From NCBI RefSeq assembly GCF_000208865.1, contig NC_018396.1, forward strand, positions 6,132,514 to 6,196,513: a DNA stretch of 64,000 bases. The letters run 5' to 3'. A model generated the notes under the pieces. The model did not search any database and was not told the origin of the DNA. It worked only from the letters and a program-made list of their open reading frames with translations. The translations under genes were made by a program, and so were the position numbers. Of this stretch, positions 36,701 through 57,200 are shown one piece after another. Source of the stretch: Neospora caninum Liverpool. Lineage: Eukaryota > Apicomplexa > Conoidasida > Eucoccidiorida > Sarcocystidae. Within the stretch, counting starts at the first letter, position 1. Each line of letters starts with the position of its first letter.

Positions 36701-37544
36701 TGTCTCCCGCAAAAACGCTGGGTTGGGAGGACGCAAAACTGCACTCTGTGCGGCGTTCTGCCTCCCCCCTCGTCCCCGTCACCCGCCTCCGACCGTCTCG
36801 CTCTGTCTTCACATTGTGCGGAGACTGGAAGCGTCGCGCGGTCTCTCGGCCCGCACGCTCGTTTTCCCCTGTCTTCCTGTGCCAGGAAACGCGCGTTGAG
36901 AAGAGAGGAAACGGAAACTTCTGTTCAGCCTGCGAATTCCGAGGCAGAAAAACACAGTCTTTCGCAGTATTTTGGAGAGGGAAAAGAGACGCTTTTCCGT
37001 CAGTGCTCCCCGCTGCAGGCTGTGCGCCTCCCTCGGAAAGTTTACACACCTAGAGCAACAACCCCCCGTGCACACTTTTGCGCGATTTCGGCCAGGTCAA
37101 CCGACTCGGTTCACGAGCAGTTTTCTCTGCCTCGCTTCTGCCTCGTCTCGTGATCGAAACCTTTTTACGCGCCTTCTCACGTGTCTTTCTTCTGCTCTGT
37201 CCTTCTGTCGTCGCGCGCGCGCGCGGCGAAGATCCGGTTTCCGCGGCACACCGCCGCCTAGAAACCTTCAGTTTACCTCCCGTTTGCAGTTTGGCCTGCG
37301 AAAGTTTTCCCCTGTGTATTCCACCGGCGTGAAACGCCCTGTACACGTTCGTTTCTTCCCGAAATCTCTCTTCTTCTCTTCGCCACCCCCAGCCTTCGAC
37401 TCCAAGCCCTCTCTCTGCGCCTTTTCTCTCTCGCGTCCTGTCTCGCCATCTGAGAGACGGCCTCGTTCCGGAACGCGGGGGTGCTCGCGACTTTCCTCGA
37501 AAAAACGACGCATTCAATCATCCGTCAGCGCCTCGTCTACAAAA
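33733..37544. other. Intergenic region between ApiAP2 and MCM2 genes
   Basis: About 3.8 kb. The left part should be the ApiAP2 3' UTR. A G11 run lies at 34743-34753. From about 36.5 kb the plus strand becomes rich in TCTCT/CTTCT tracts, consistent with promoter and 5' leader of MCM2. Minus-strand frames of up to 291 codons (33399-34274) and the plus-strand frame 36972-38057 are not supported by any family or splicing. Confidence 0.55.
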
Positions 37545-46924
<9,380 letters not shown>

Positions 46925-49900
46925 ACTAAAGGAGCGAAGCGAGTTAAAGAGGAAGAACAGAGAAGAGGAGACGGGGAGGAGAGGAAGAAAAGGGAGAGGC
47001 AGACGCGAGAGAACGCGGAAGAGAGAAGGTGTTTGCACAGGAAGAGGGGAAAGAGCATAAAAGAGAGCTTTCTCTTCGCAAAGAAACAGACACACAAGAA
47101 CATGCGAGGCACGTGCACAGGTTCTATGGGGTGAAGCCACACAACAGAGAGGTGAATTGCAGGAAAAGGACAATGAGGTGACTGGAGCCGTTCCTTTTCC
47201 TGCGACAAGCGATCCTATTTTAAAAGTTTTTTCTCGAAACGCCGCTGCCAGAGAGACATCCGGGAAGTGTGCGAGTAGCGGGGTCCCGCCGTATGTGCAG
47301 AACTGCAAAGACGGTGAGTTGGGCAGAGACGCGAGCTCGTGTCTGCGTTTCGGCCCGTTAGGTGTTTCTCTCTTGTCTCTTCTGACTGCCTCCACCATGA
47401 AGGACACGCGATGTGTCGTTCTCGTGTGAGTTTGTGCTCTGTTCCTTCTGTGTTGATTGTACTGTGTAAAACGCCTGTCGATGACTGTCGGGACTCCGCT
47501 TCGCTTCGTTCTCTCGGCTGCATGTGTACGTTTGCCCTTTTGCTTTTCCTGGAAAAACATCCGCTTGCCTCGGCTGTTCTCTCTGGCAGTCGACCTATCT
47601 TTCCCTTTTAAAAAAGAACGCAGTGGGCCAGCAGGCTCCGTTTCTTTCCTTGGCTGATCGTGTTTTGCACTTCGTCTTGCGAAGCAAACCGATGTAGGAC
47701 TTTCCTTTTGAGTGTTGCTTGTTTCCTGCACGTGCGCGTGGTGGCCATGTTGTGCCTGTCTACAACCAAAAAGCAAAACCCATCTGTCGGCGCGATTCTT
47801 GGCGTAGCGATATGTGTTTGACGACTCGCGTCCGGGTCCCACTCGCAGTTTCGTTCCTTGAGTCCCAAGAAACGTACTCCACCGCTTTTTCGCACGCGCT
47901 GCCACGTCAAAGCGCACACACGCTTTCTCGCAGCAACCGTTTCCCAACTCGCTCGACGTTGCAATATTTCGTTACACGCTGGGTGACTTACCAGTAGGCG
48001 TCGAGTTGAGTTGCGACATCGTTATCGGGAGTTGCTCGCGTAAAGGACAACACCGCAGCCATCGAGTCGACGGCGTCGCGTCGTTGCGCGTTGAACCCGG
48101 TGGAAAGTCAAAGATCCGAGAATTCCACTGCCTCGCGCGCGAGAATTCACGTGCGCGCCACAGGGCGTGTTGCGACGGAGACTGAAGTCTTCCCTGGCGT
48201 AGGAAAACACTTCGCGTCAACCGTAGAGGCGATATGTGGGCGCATTCGGCGAAGCGCAGCTCTCGTGCTGAACGGAAGAAGACGAAAGGCGGCTCTCGAT
48301 TCTTCACACGAGCTCACCAGCGCGTCCATGTTTCAGTCTACTTCGCGTCTGCCGTTTTCGGGGCATATTATCTGAAGGCGAAGAAAAAGGGGGTGGGTGG
48401 GGAGTTTGCCCCGCTCAGTATTTTGAGTCAGCTTCGATGCGTTTCGACCGAAATCCTGTCTGAATGCCGTTGGAACAGGCTGTGCCCCGTGGTCCTGTCG
48501 CAAGCATGCATCTTGCAAAAACGTGTGTCGAAGCCTGTTCGAAGCACATATGTGCATCATCGCAAATTCGTTCGCATAACAGCCAAAACGAGGCATAGTA
48601 CTTGGATACGGTAAACAAAGACACTGAAGATCTAAACCAGGAGTCCACCTCGTGTTTAGAATTCGGTGGTGGTGTAGGTTGGACGATGTATCCGCCTCTC
48701 AGAATTGGTTTGATGGTGTTAAATCCAGAGGCTGTGTAGCTCGGGCTAGTCGCCTCCAGTGCTGCCGTCGGGTTTCACAGAGTGGAAAAGGCACGCGAAA
48801 TCGGCGGAGTCTGCGAGGCGCCGCGGAAGTCGCTCTTGTTCGCTTGGCCACAAACGGCGGATCAATGACTTCGGGATCGTCTTTCCGTTGGCGAAGAACG
48901 GCGCCGCCGTCCCTAGGCACCCCCCACATTTCTGGGGTATTCCAGTAAGGGACGATCCTTTCGCGCTGGTGTCAAGGATGTGAGAGCAGCACTCTGCGGG
49001 TGGGTCGGCGTGCGGCTCTGTGAGCGGAGCGCTCGCCCCGTTTCCGTTGGCGGTTCGGAATGATTCAGTTCCGGCGACGGTTCCCGCTTGGAAAAGGGGA
49101 AGCCCGCAAAAGCGTGGCCCTACCCGTTCAGGTTTCACCGGTGACTCGGACCGTATCGGTAGGGGATCTGTTTCGTGGCAGTGGGAGAAGAAAGGGAGTC
49201 TCTCTTCTCTCTCTACTGTACATTCCAGCGGTTCTCCTGTGTCCGCCAGTGTTCCAGAACAGGAAGGGGGATGAAAGGCAGCGCCTTCTCTCGACAGGTT
49301 CGTGGTTACAGATTGAGAGCAAACAGTCCGGTGGGATGAAGCGACAGGGGGACGGGCACCAGCTGCGGGAAAAGTAAGCATGTAGAAAGCTGCACTGCGG
49401 GGACATTTCGCGTTTTCAGCGTGTGCACCCACAAAAATGGTATACACAGAAACTCGCCCTCTCTTTCCACGCAGGGACACGTGACCTGTCTCACGCGAGC
49501 TGCGTAGCACACGCCGCTTCGATTTCTCTTCCATGCGATGGTAAAACTTTCTTTTAATGTTCCCTTTTTCGGCGTTTTTTCCTATCTGCTTCCTCCCTCT
49601 GTCGGTAACTTCCTCTCTGTGACGTATGCGCTGCTTCTGTGTGTCTCGTCTGTTTGTCGCTCGTCAATCTCCTGCTTCGTTCGCTCGTTTTTCCGTATTC
49701 CTCTCCGACCTCTCGGCACCATGCCGTATATGACCCTCTCTGATGTTCCATTTGTTCTCTTTCAGTTTCTCATTTCGCTCCACAGTGTGCATCCAGCGTA
49801 GGTCTTGAAACGAATGCTCGCTGATTCCAGTATCACCCTTACGACTTTGTTCGTGTGCTCTCCTGTTTTGGGTCTTCTTTCCTATGGCCCGGGATGCATG

Positions 49901-50500
49901 CCCCGGTTTCCACTCTACCCGTTCCTCGTGTTTGGGCCTTTTCCTTTCTTCGTCCAATTCGCCTCCACGATATCTCCTCTGCCGTCCTTCCTCTCTCTCA
50001 TCTCTGCTTGTCTCCCCGTCTCCTCTCTTCCGACCACGACCTCGCTTTTCCGCGACACCGTCAGCCCTGCGATTCAGTTGTTTTCCAGTCTTTCTGATCC
50101 ATCCTGCGCAATCTCTCAACTGACCTCCGCCCGCTTGACGGTCATCCGATTCTTCGGCCCCCCCCCCCCCAAACCCCCCCGGAAACTCGAACGCTATGCC
50201 GTAACACCCCCGCAGTCAATCGGAGTTCCGCTTCCTGTCGATGTTTCCTTACGGCGCGTCCTGTCCCCTCCCTTCTTCTACCCACTCCCCTTTGCAATCC
50301 TCCACCGGGGGGGGGGGGGGGGGGGGGAGGGGCTACGCATGCAAGGCGTGCGAGACACGAGTGGGTTTCACGCCGCTTTCCTCGCACGCACCCCGTCAGT
50401 CTTTCCGGCGCTTCACGCGACTCGTGAACGCGCGCCTCTCGCTCTTCTCAGACACACTCCTCTCCCTGAGAACCGGGTCTCTCCGCTGTCCTGCCTTGAT
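46925..50500. other. Intergenic region between convergent genes
   Basis: About 3.6 kb holding the 3' UTRs of MCM2 (+) and the Ser-rich gene (-). Long frames occur on both strands (minus 46733-47947, which is antisense to the last MCM2 exon; minus 48746-49534; plus 49805-50845), but none has family signatures or splice support. The C13/G21 tracts at 50158-50327 are listed separately. Confidence 0.55.
50158..50327. repeat. Paired C13 and G21 homopolymer tracts
   Basis: A run of 13 C (50158-50170), followed by AAA and about eight more C, lies 136 bases upstream of a run of 21 G (50307-50327). On one strand the tracts are complementary and could form a long-armed hairpin; the G21 tract could also form a quadruplex. 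They lie 175-345 bases 3' of the minus-strand stop at 50501. Exact run lengths in assemblies are often unreliable. Confidence 0.8.
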
Positions 50501-53500
50501 CTACATTCGAAGAAACGGCGGAGGGGGGACCTCGTGAGGGAAGGGAATGGCCATGAAGGACGGGGCCGCAAATTCTCTCGAGCCTGGCTTCCCAGCCTCT
50601 CTTTGCACAGACATCTTCTCCACGAGTCTCCCTTCTTTCCTTCTCGCCGCCCGCTCCCGCGTCTCTGTCTCCGTCACGGTCTCCACACTGGCGCTCCTCC
50701 GCATGCCCGCCCGTCGCTTCTCCTTGTTTGCCCCATGTCCCCCGCCGTTCCCTGTGGCCTTTGCGCCCAAGGAAGCTGGGAGAATTCGCCTGCTCATGTC
50801 TCCGCGTCCAAACGATCCTCGGCTACCGACCACGAAAACCGATGACGAGCGCGAAGATGCCGACGATGGCGACGACGGAATTCCCCGCGCGAACGAGAGT
50901 CTGCGCGTTTCTCTGCTGTGAGCAGCGCGTTGAGACTCGTAGGCATTGCCTCGCTGTTCGGTTTCGCGCCTGCCGCAGCCCACGTGGTCAGGCGGCGCAC
51001 CCGGCGATGAAGTCTCTGGGCGCACGGGGAGAAACAGCGCAGCAGACGCCGCAGCAGACACGTTTCCAGAAGGCGCAGACTTCGTTCTACCCAGAGGGAA
51101 GTTGTGGGCCGAAGGGGCCGAAAGCAGCCCCCCTCCTGCCATCAGCGCGGCAAGCGAGGGCGACTGTGAAGCGGCATAGGGGACAGCCGGAGACACCCCA
51201 GGACCGGACTTCAGAAGTTGTACAGCCTTCCGAGAAGACGAGTTCGGCAATTCCCGACTTTGCGCCGTGAGTGCAGGCGACGCACTCGAGCCGGTCAAGG
51301 CCTCCTCCGACTCAACCGCGCTGTTGACTTCCGCAGAGTCCCGACTCGCATGCGTTAGAATTGGAGACGGACTTTTGAACGCTGGGAGACCCACCGCGTC
51401 CTTTCCCTCTCTTCCGCGCACACACGTTTCCTGAGTCTCGATGCCTCGGCCCCTCGACTCTGGGGCCCTCAGCAGAGACAGAAGAGGCCGTGCGTCCAGC
51501 GCCGCTGCTTCGGCTTGTCCCTTTCGCGCTGTCCCCTTGCCTCCAACCGTCTCCGCGCTCGCGCCTCGCCCGGACGAGCGCCGCGTCAAAAGCCCCAACA
51601 GGAAGCTCGTGGGGGAGACAGGTGCCGCGTCCTGCTCTCCGCCCTCCGGGAGCCCTGGACTTTCTCTCTCCCGACGTGGGTCCAGCGGGGGCGCCGTCGA
51701 GAGGGAAGACGAGGACGAGGACAAGGCTGACGACGGACGGGATGATGAGGCAGTGGCAGGAGTGGCAGATGCAGAAGGACTTGACATCGAGCCGAGCAGA
51801 GAGAAGAACGAATCGAGAGTTCCGTCTCTTCGAGAGAAGAACAATGTCTTCGCGCCCTTCTCCTGCTTCTCAGTCTTCTCTTCCAGATCGGAACTTCCCG
51901 CCGGGCGGGTTCCTTGAGTCGCCTCGTCCCTCTCGCCGCTCTGTTGTCTTTCCTTGCTTTCTTCGCTGCATCCGCCTTCCTTCTGCACACCGGAGAGGCG
52001 CCCACAGCCTGCCGAGACTCCGGCCGAAGAAACTGCTGACGCTGCGGCCTGGGCGGAGGGTCCGCCCTCGACGGCTTTCATGTGTCTCGCGGCCTCTTGT
52101 CTCTGAACCAAACTCTGAAGAAGGAAGCTCGTCGAGGCACTGAGAGCGCTCGACAGGCCTCCAAAGCGAATGTAACCCAACGCGGAGAGAGACATTCCCG
52201 CACGTGGTTCGCTGTGCCTTGTGGGCACGCAGCCGGATACACTCGGCGGCTCGTAACTCGCCGCGCCTACCCCTTCCCCCTGCTCTCCACGACCCGAAGA
52301 GGAGGAACAGGGAAGAGAACGCGACGACCTAGCCGTCGACAACGGGCCGAAAGCAGGACTGAAAGATGGCGACAACGAAGAGACACCTTCGGTGCTCCGC
52401 CTTTCGTTTCGTTTGTTCTTCGCCTCGCGGGAAGCAGTCTGCGTTTTTCCCATGCCTGGCTTCGAAGGCTGCGCAGGATGCAGCGGGGGAGTCGCGCACT
52501 CAGATTTCTTCCTGTTCTTCTTTCTCTTCTCGCCCTGTGTTGTGTCCCCCTCTACTGGAGACAGGGAACTCGACAGTGTCTTCTGCTTCTCTCCCACCGA
52601 GCCGTCTTTCGCCTTCTCATCGCAAATCGTCAACACCGTGTTCTCCCGCTTACCCGCTTCTTTGTCTTCTCTTTCTTCGCCTGGTTTCGACTTTTCTCCT
52701 TTTCGGCTTCTACCCGTTCCGCCAAAAATCCCAGGAGGAATCCCTTCTTTCTTGGCAGCCCTTTTCTTCGCTTTCCCTTGCTTCTCCTTTCCGCGCCTCT
52801 CCTGCTCATCCGCACCTTCTTTCGGCTCCGCCCCGCCGGCGTGTGACTCAGATTCCATCGGTTCCCCTCCGGTGTTATTCTCTTCTTGCTCCATTCTCTC
52901 CTTCGATGTGGCCAACGAGGATGAAGAGGAAGAGCGGGAAAGTTTCTCCCTCACTGCCCCTCCTGCCTTATCTTCTTTTCTATCTTTCCTATCTTCTCTG
53001 TCCGAGACCACGTTCCGTTTCACCACTCCCTGACTCTCTCTCTTCCCGGTCCTTGTTCTTGCCTTCCCCTCCTTCGTCCCCTCCTCAGGCGCCAAAACTT
53101 CCGAAGGCGCTCGACACCCCGCCCCGCGGTCAACTTCGCCGGCCGACGCGTAAACCACGGTCGAGGCAAACGCGTCTCGAGACGATGCAGGATGACAGGA
53201 AGACAGGCAGCCTCGCGAGGCCCTCTTCTGACTGGACGCGGCGGAAGCGGAAACGTGACTGGGCGCGAGGACGGCTCCAGAGCTCCTCGCAGTTCTTTCG
53301 CCTTTGTCGACAGGCACTGACGAAAAATCCAGCGCCTCTTCTCCCCGCCTTTCTTCCTTGCTGCGAAGCGCACGGACAACACAGCGGGAACCGGGCCCCG
53401 GATGGAAAGGAAAAACACATGGTCGGAAGCGGCGGGAATACGCGCCACGCAAAACAGACCATAAAAGAGAGCGACGGAGACAACACCATCATGTTGGCGG

Positions 53501-54220
53501 AGGCCATAAGGCCGACACACGAACTTTCGCACGTACACGTTTTTTTTTTGCTGCGGGACCCAGCCTATACACGCATTGGATTGAACAGCCCCACACGTCG
53601 CCTTCGATTATTCACATACTTTCGCCAGTCTCGTGTGCCTTCGCTCACCGTCTTCGGTTTTGAGACGCGCCTCGGTTCGCCTTGTGACCACCGAGGTCGT
53701 CTGCAGTTCGCTGGGGCGCTGACTGAACCCCCGGTACGAGCTGCGTCTCGCCCTCTTCTTCTCCCTTCGCTCCTCGCGTGCGGCCGGGGCCGCCCTCGTT
53801 GCCTGTCTCTCCTCGGCAACAAGGAGCGGGCCCCGGCGCCGGCTCTGAGGAAACGCCTTGCGCCGGCCGCTCTTCTTCACAAACTCCTTGCCCGCGTCCG
53901 CGCCCACGCGCCGCGCGTTTGGAGGATATGCGACAGCCTGAGACTGTCTTTTGGGACGAAGGCGACCCACCAGTACCTCTGTCTGTGGAGTCCACAGGCT
54001 CACTTGCGGCTGCGCTCTCGGTACACTCTGCAGGGCATGTCTGGCTGTCGCCTCGGGCCTCTCGGCGTTTCTTCTTCTTCTCTACCGCTCTCGGACTACT
54101 GACCTTTCCTTCCTTCCGCTCTCGAGACGGAGGCAAGCAACTACCAGAAGCGAGAGACGAAGACGAGGAACACGGAACCAACTCTCTGCGCGAGAGAACC
54201 AAAACTTCGCCCGCCTCCAT
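50501..54220 (-). CDS. Unrecognised large Ser/Lys/Glu-rich protein
   Basis: Two exons on the minus strand, 54220-53649 and 53360-50501, join in phase 2 through a GTGAGC donor and a TTCGCAG acceptor, giving about 1,143 residues. The chosen start (MEAGEVLVLSRRELVPC) is at 54220; an upstream in-frame ATG at 54316 would add 32 residues. The protein is mostly charged and Ser-rich low complexity, with Lys/Glu blocks (GKEKQGKAKKRAAKKEG) and Ser runs. One stretch of more ordinary composition, LSALGYIRFGGLSSALSAS followed by FLLQSLVQRQEAARHM, may be a short conserved helix pair; a second is SFLLGLLTRR. No signal peptide, transmembrane helix or catalytic motif is visible. The C-terminus reads FPHEVPPPPFLRM. 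I do not recognise the family. It is convergent with MCM2. Confidence 0.6.
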
Positions 54221-57200
54221 GCTGTCTCCCCTTTCTGTCGCTCGGGCGATGGGACGGAGAAAGTCACGAGAGGACTGCCTCTCGGCAGAGCGACACGGGA
54301 CAGCGGAAACCGGCAAAATCTGGGAAAACAGACGCGGAAACGCTTCACCTGCGTCAAACGTCTGACAGACGAAGTTACAGCACCTGGAAGGAAACGAGTC
54401 AAAACCAATCCCGGGACGGCGAACGGAATCTACACAGGAACGTTCCGCCCTCTAATGCATCTCCTGAAATCCAGATTGGACAAGAGCGCAACCACTATGC
54501 TACACGACACCCCTGCTGGGGTAGTGTGCGGACGACTGTTTTCGCGTCGACAATCACCTTGAAAAGACACTCCTCGGTGGAGTTCTCAGCACGCCCGCGC
54601 ATTTACGTTCACCTGAAAAAGGATGCAATCGCGAGGTCGAGTCACGGCACGCACCCCCGCATTCGAATGTACGTCTCCAGAATCTTCCCTCTTCCTGCGA
54701 TGCTTCATCTCAAATCGAACAGACGCGCCACAAGAAAAGAACGCGTTTTCCTCCCGGAAAACAGAAAAAATACACTGCAATCACGAGACGTGTTGCCAGG
54801 AGTCAGACCGCCGAAAACGTGAAGAGGCAATGCACCGTACACGATGGAGGCTGGCGTAAAGAAAGGCAACTGACGAGCGTTTTTTCTTCGCTGAAAACAA
54901 ACACGCGGTAAGACACGAATGCCATCTGCTTGCCAAGAACCAACTCGTTCGCGGCTCAAAAAAACAATGGCCTGTCCTCCCTTCAATCAGAGATGTCGGG
55001 GCGAGAAGGCGTGTGAGCCTACAGAAGAGGGAACGAGGGTAGGGCCCGAGGGGCGATACACTGAAAACTCTACAATCCCTCGCAGCGTCGAACGGCTGAC
55101 CGCTTTCGCGCGCGCTGCTCGGTGCAAGAAATCGAAGCACGCCGCAAGGGTCGAGACGAGGTACGCCTCCAAAGATGACAAAGCCCGCAAAGTGGTGTAC
55201 AATGCAGGCGGGAAAATAAATGGGAGACAGGAGATTGAACGGTGACGAAGATAAACTGCGTCCCCCGCCCGGAAAACAGACGCGAGGGACTCCCACCCTC
55301 TCTTTCCGCGGCGTGCCAGGGCAAGAACAGAGCCGGTGTCTGCTTGCTACCTTCTCTGTGCCTAAAAGCAAGGCACCGAGGAGAGAACGGCTAGACGATG
55401 CGAAAAATGGATGAGGCCACACACGTGAAACGCGATCCAACCCCTGAGGAGTTAGAAGCACTTTTGGACGCTGTCTCGCGAGAAAGACGAAAATGACAAC
55501 AAACTCGAGACTGTCAAGAAGGGCTGCACGCACGGTCGCCTGGTGATGGAGCGGCGCAGAGACGGGCTGTACGTACACGCCAAAGAGGATTCAAACGGCG
55601 TGCGTGGCCTGGTCGAAATAGAGCAACCGGCTGGCCGACATATATCGTCCAGCCGACAGCCGACCCGAAGCCCTGAGGCTCCCTCTAACTCTGTAAAAAA
55701 AAAGTCCCTGTATCTCGTCCGCCGACACTGACAAGGAAAACTTGACCAATACACGGAGCAGCAGCCACGTGGCGTTTCCACCCTTTTCACGCAGACGCCG
55801 CAAAGCGATGCAGATTTCTCTCGCGCTCTGAAGGGGGTCTAGCTACACAGCAACCACAAAGGAAACGTGAAGGTTACGGTACCTCTCTATTCTGCCTTCC
55901 TCAAAAAAAGCAGAAATACCCTTCAACTCGGAATTCCTGCTATGGCCCCCCGATTTTTTCCTCTCCCCTTCATCCCCTCTCCCTCTACAGTCCTCCCTGA
56001 ATAACGTCTACGGAAGTTCTGAGCTGGAAATGGGAAGCAAGACTGCTGCGATAGGCGCAATCTGGAACGGTACAGGGGAGGCTTCCTCGCCCCTAAAAAA
56101 GACCGGGAAACCCGTCAAGGTTCCGAAGCACTATCCCACGTCCTAAAAAAGACGCGCTGACAAGAGCGCTTACGGGATGGTACGAACGGAAAGACGGCGA
56201 AAAAGGGGCGCCGCCGACCGTGCCAGGAAGAGAAAAACGGGATGCGAGACGCCCGGATGGGACAGTGGAAAAAGGCGCAAAAAATTGGAGCTCGCTCGTC
56301 GGCTGTGAGGCAGCGATGGGAACCGTAAAATCTCCTCCTGACAACAGCAATATGATGAAGAGCCTACACGTGAATAAGTCAATGCTTCCGCGTGGATTTA
56401 TCTCGAGTGACGAGACTCCGGAGAGACCCAGTTTATCCCGCAGTCGGGACGCTGGTGCTGCCAAAAAGCAATGTGGCACAGAGTTCAAGTTGCGATGGAT
56501 TGATTTCGCGGGGAAAACGACTATGGGTTTTTGTAGACACAGACACGTCGAGCCCTCCCTCTACTTTCATGGGAGGCGAATGGGAGGATATTTCCCAGTT
56601 GTGACGACCGACCTTCTCCTGAGAGCGAGCGCGCACGAGCGTGAATTTAGGGGAAGGCCAAATTTACTTCACCCCTTGCCCACCGTCAAATCCTCCGCTT
56701 AAAACGCGCCACAAGCTGCGTATCGCAAAATATGCTTTCACAAGAGCACTGGGAGCACGCGAGCGAGACTCGAAGGAAACCGCCAGGAAAACCAAAAACC
56801 TACCGCAGAAACCGTCGCGGCGGCACACCGGAACATACCCGCTGAAAACGGTCCTCTGCAAATCCTTCCTGATCGCTCGCGGTCCACCACCACTCCCTTT
56901 ATACCCCGGAAACCAACGTCAAATGCAACACTTTTTCACCGAAATCTTTTGTGTGGCATTGTTGCGCCATGGACGGAAGCGTCCACTGGGACTCGTCTCT
57001 CTCCCGCCCAGTTATTCTTGGGCCGCATGCAGTCAGCTACGAGCTGGCCACGGCCAGCGTCTCGAGACGGGACGCAGACGACCAGGTTCATGGAATCACG
57101 CAGGAATCGCCCTCGAAACCGAGAAAAGGAAAAGCTTTTTGTCTCTCTCGGAATCCGTAATAACGGGATGCTTCCATTCTGTGCCACTCTAGGTGATCGA

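Noticed and set aside
48746..49534. Minus-strand open frame of about 262 codons
   Set aside because: Overlapping plus-strand frames are just as open, there is no recognisable family or leader context, and similar long frames occur throughout noncoding parts of the window.
49805..50845. Plus-strand open frame of about 346 codons
   Set aside because: It crosses both homopolymer tracts and overlaps the end of the minus-strand gene.
54781..55578. Minus-strand frame of about 265 codons
   Set aside because: Hydrophobic/Arg-rich mixture without domain, splice continuation or consistent composition; plus-strand frames overlap it.
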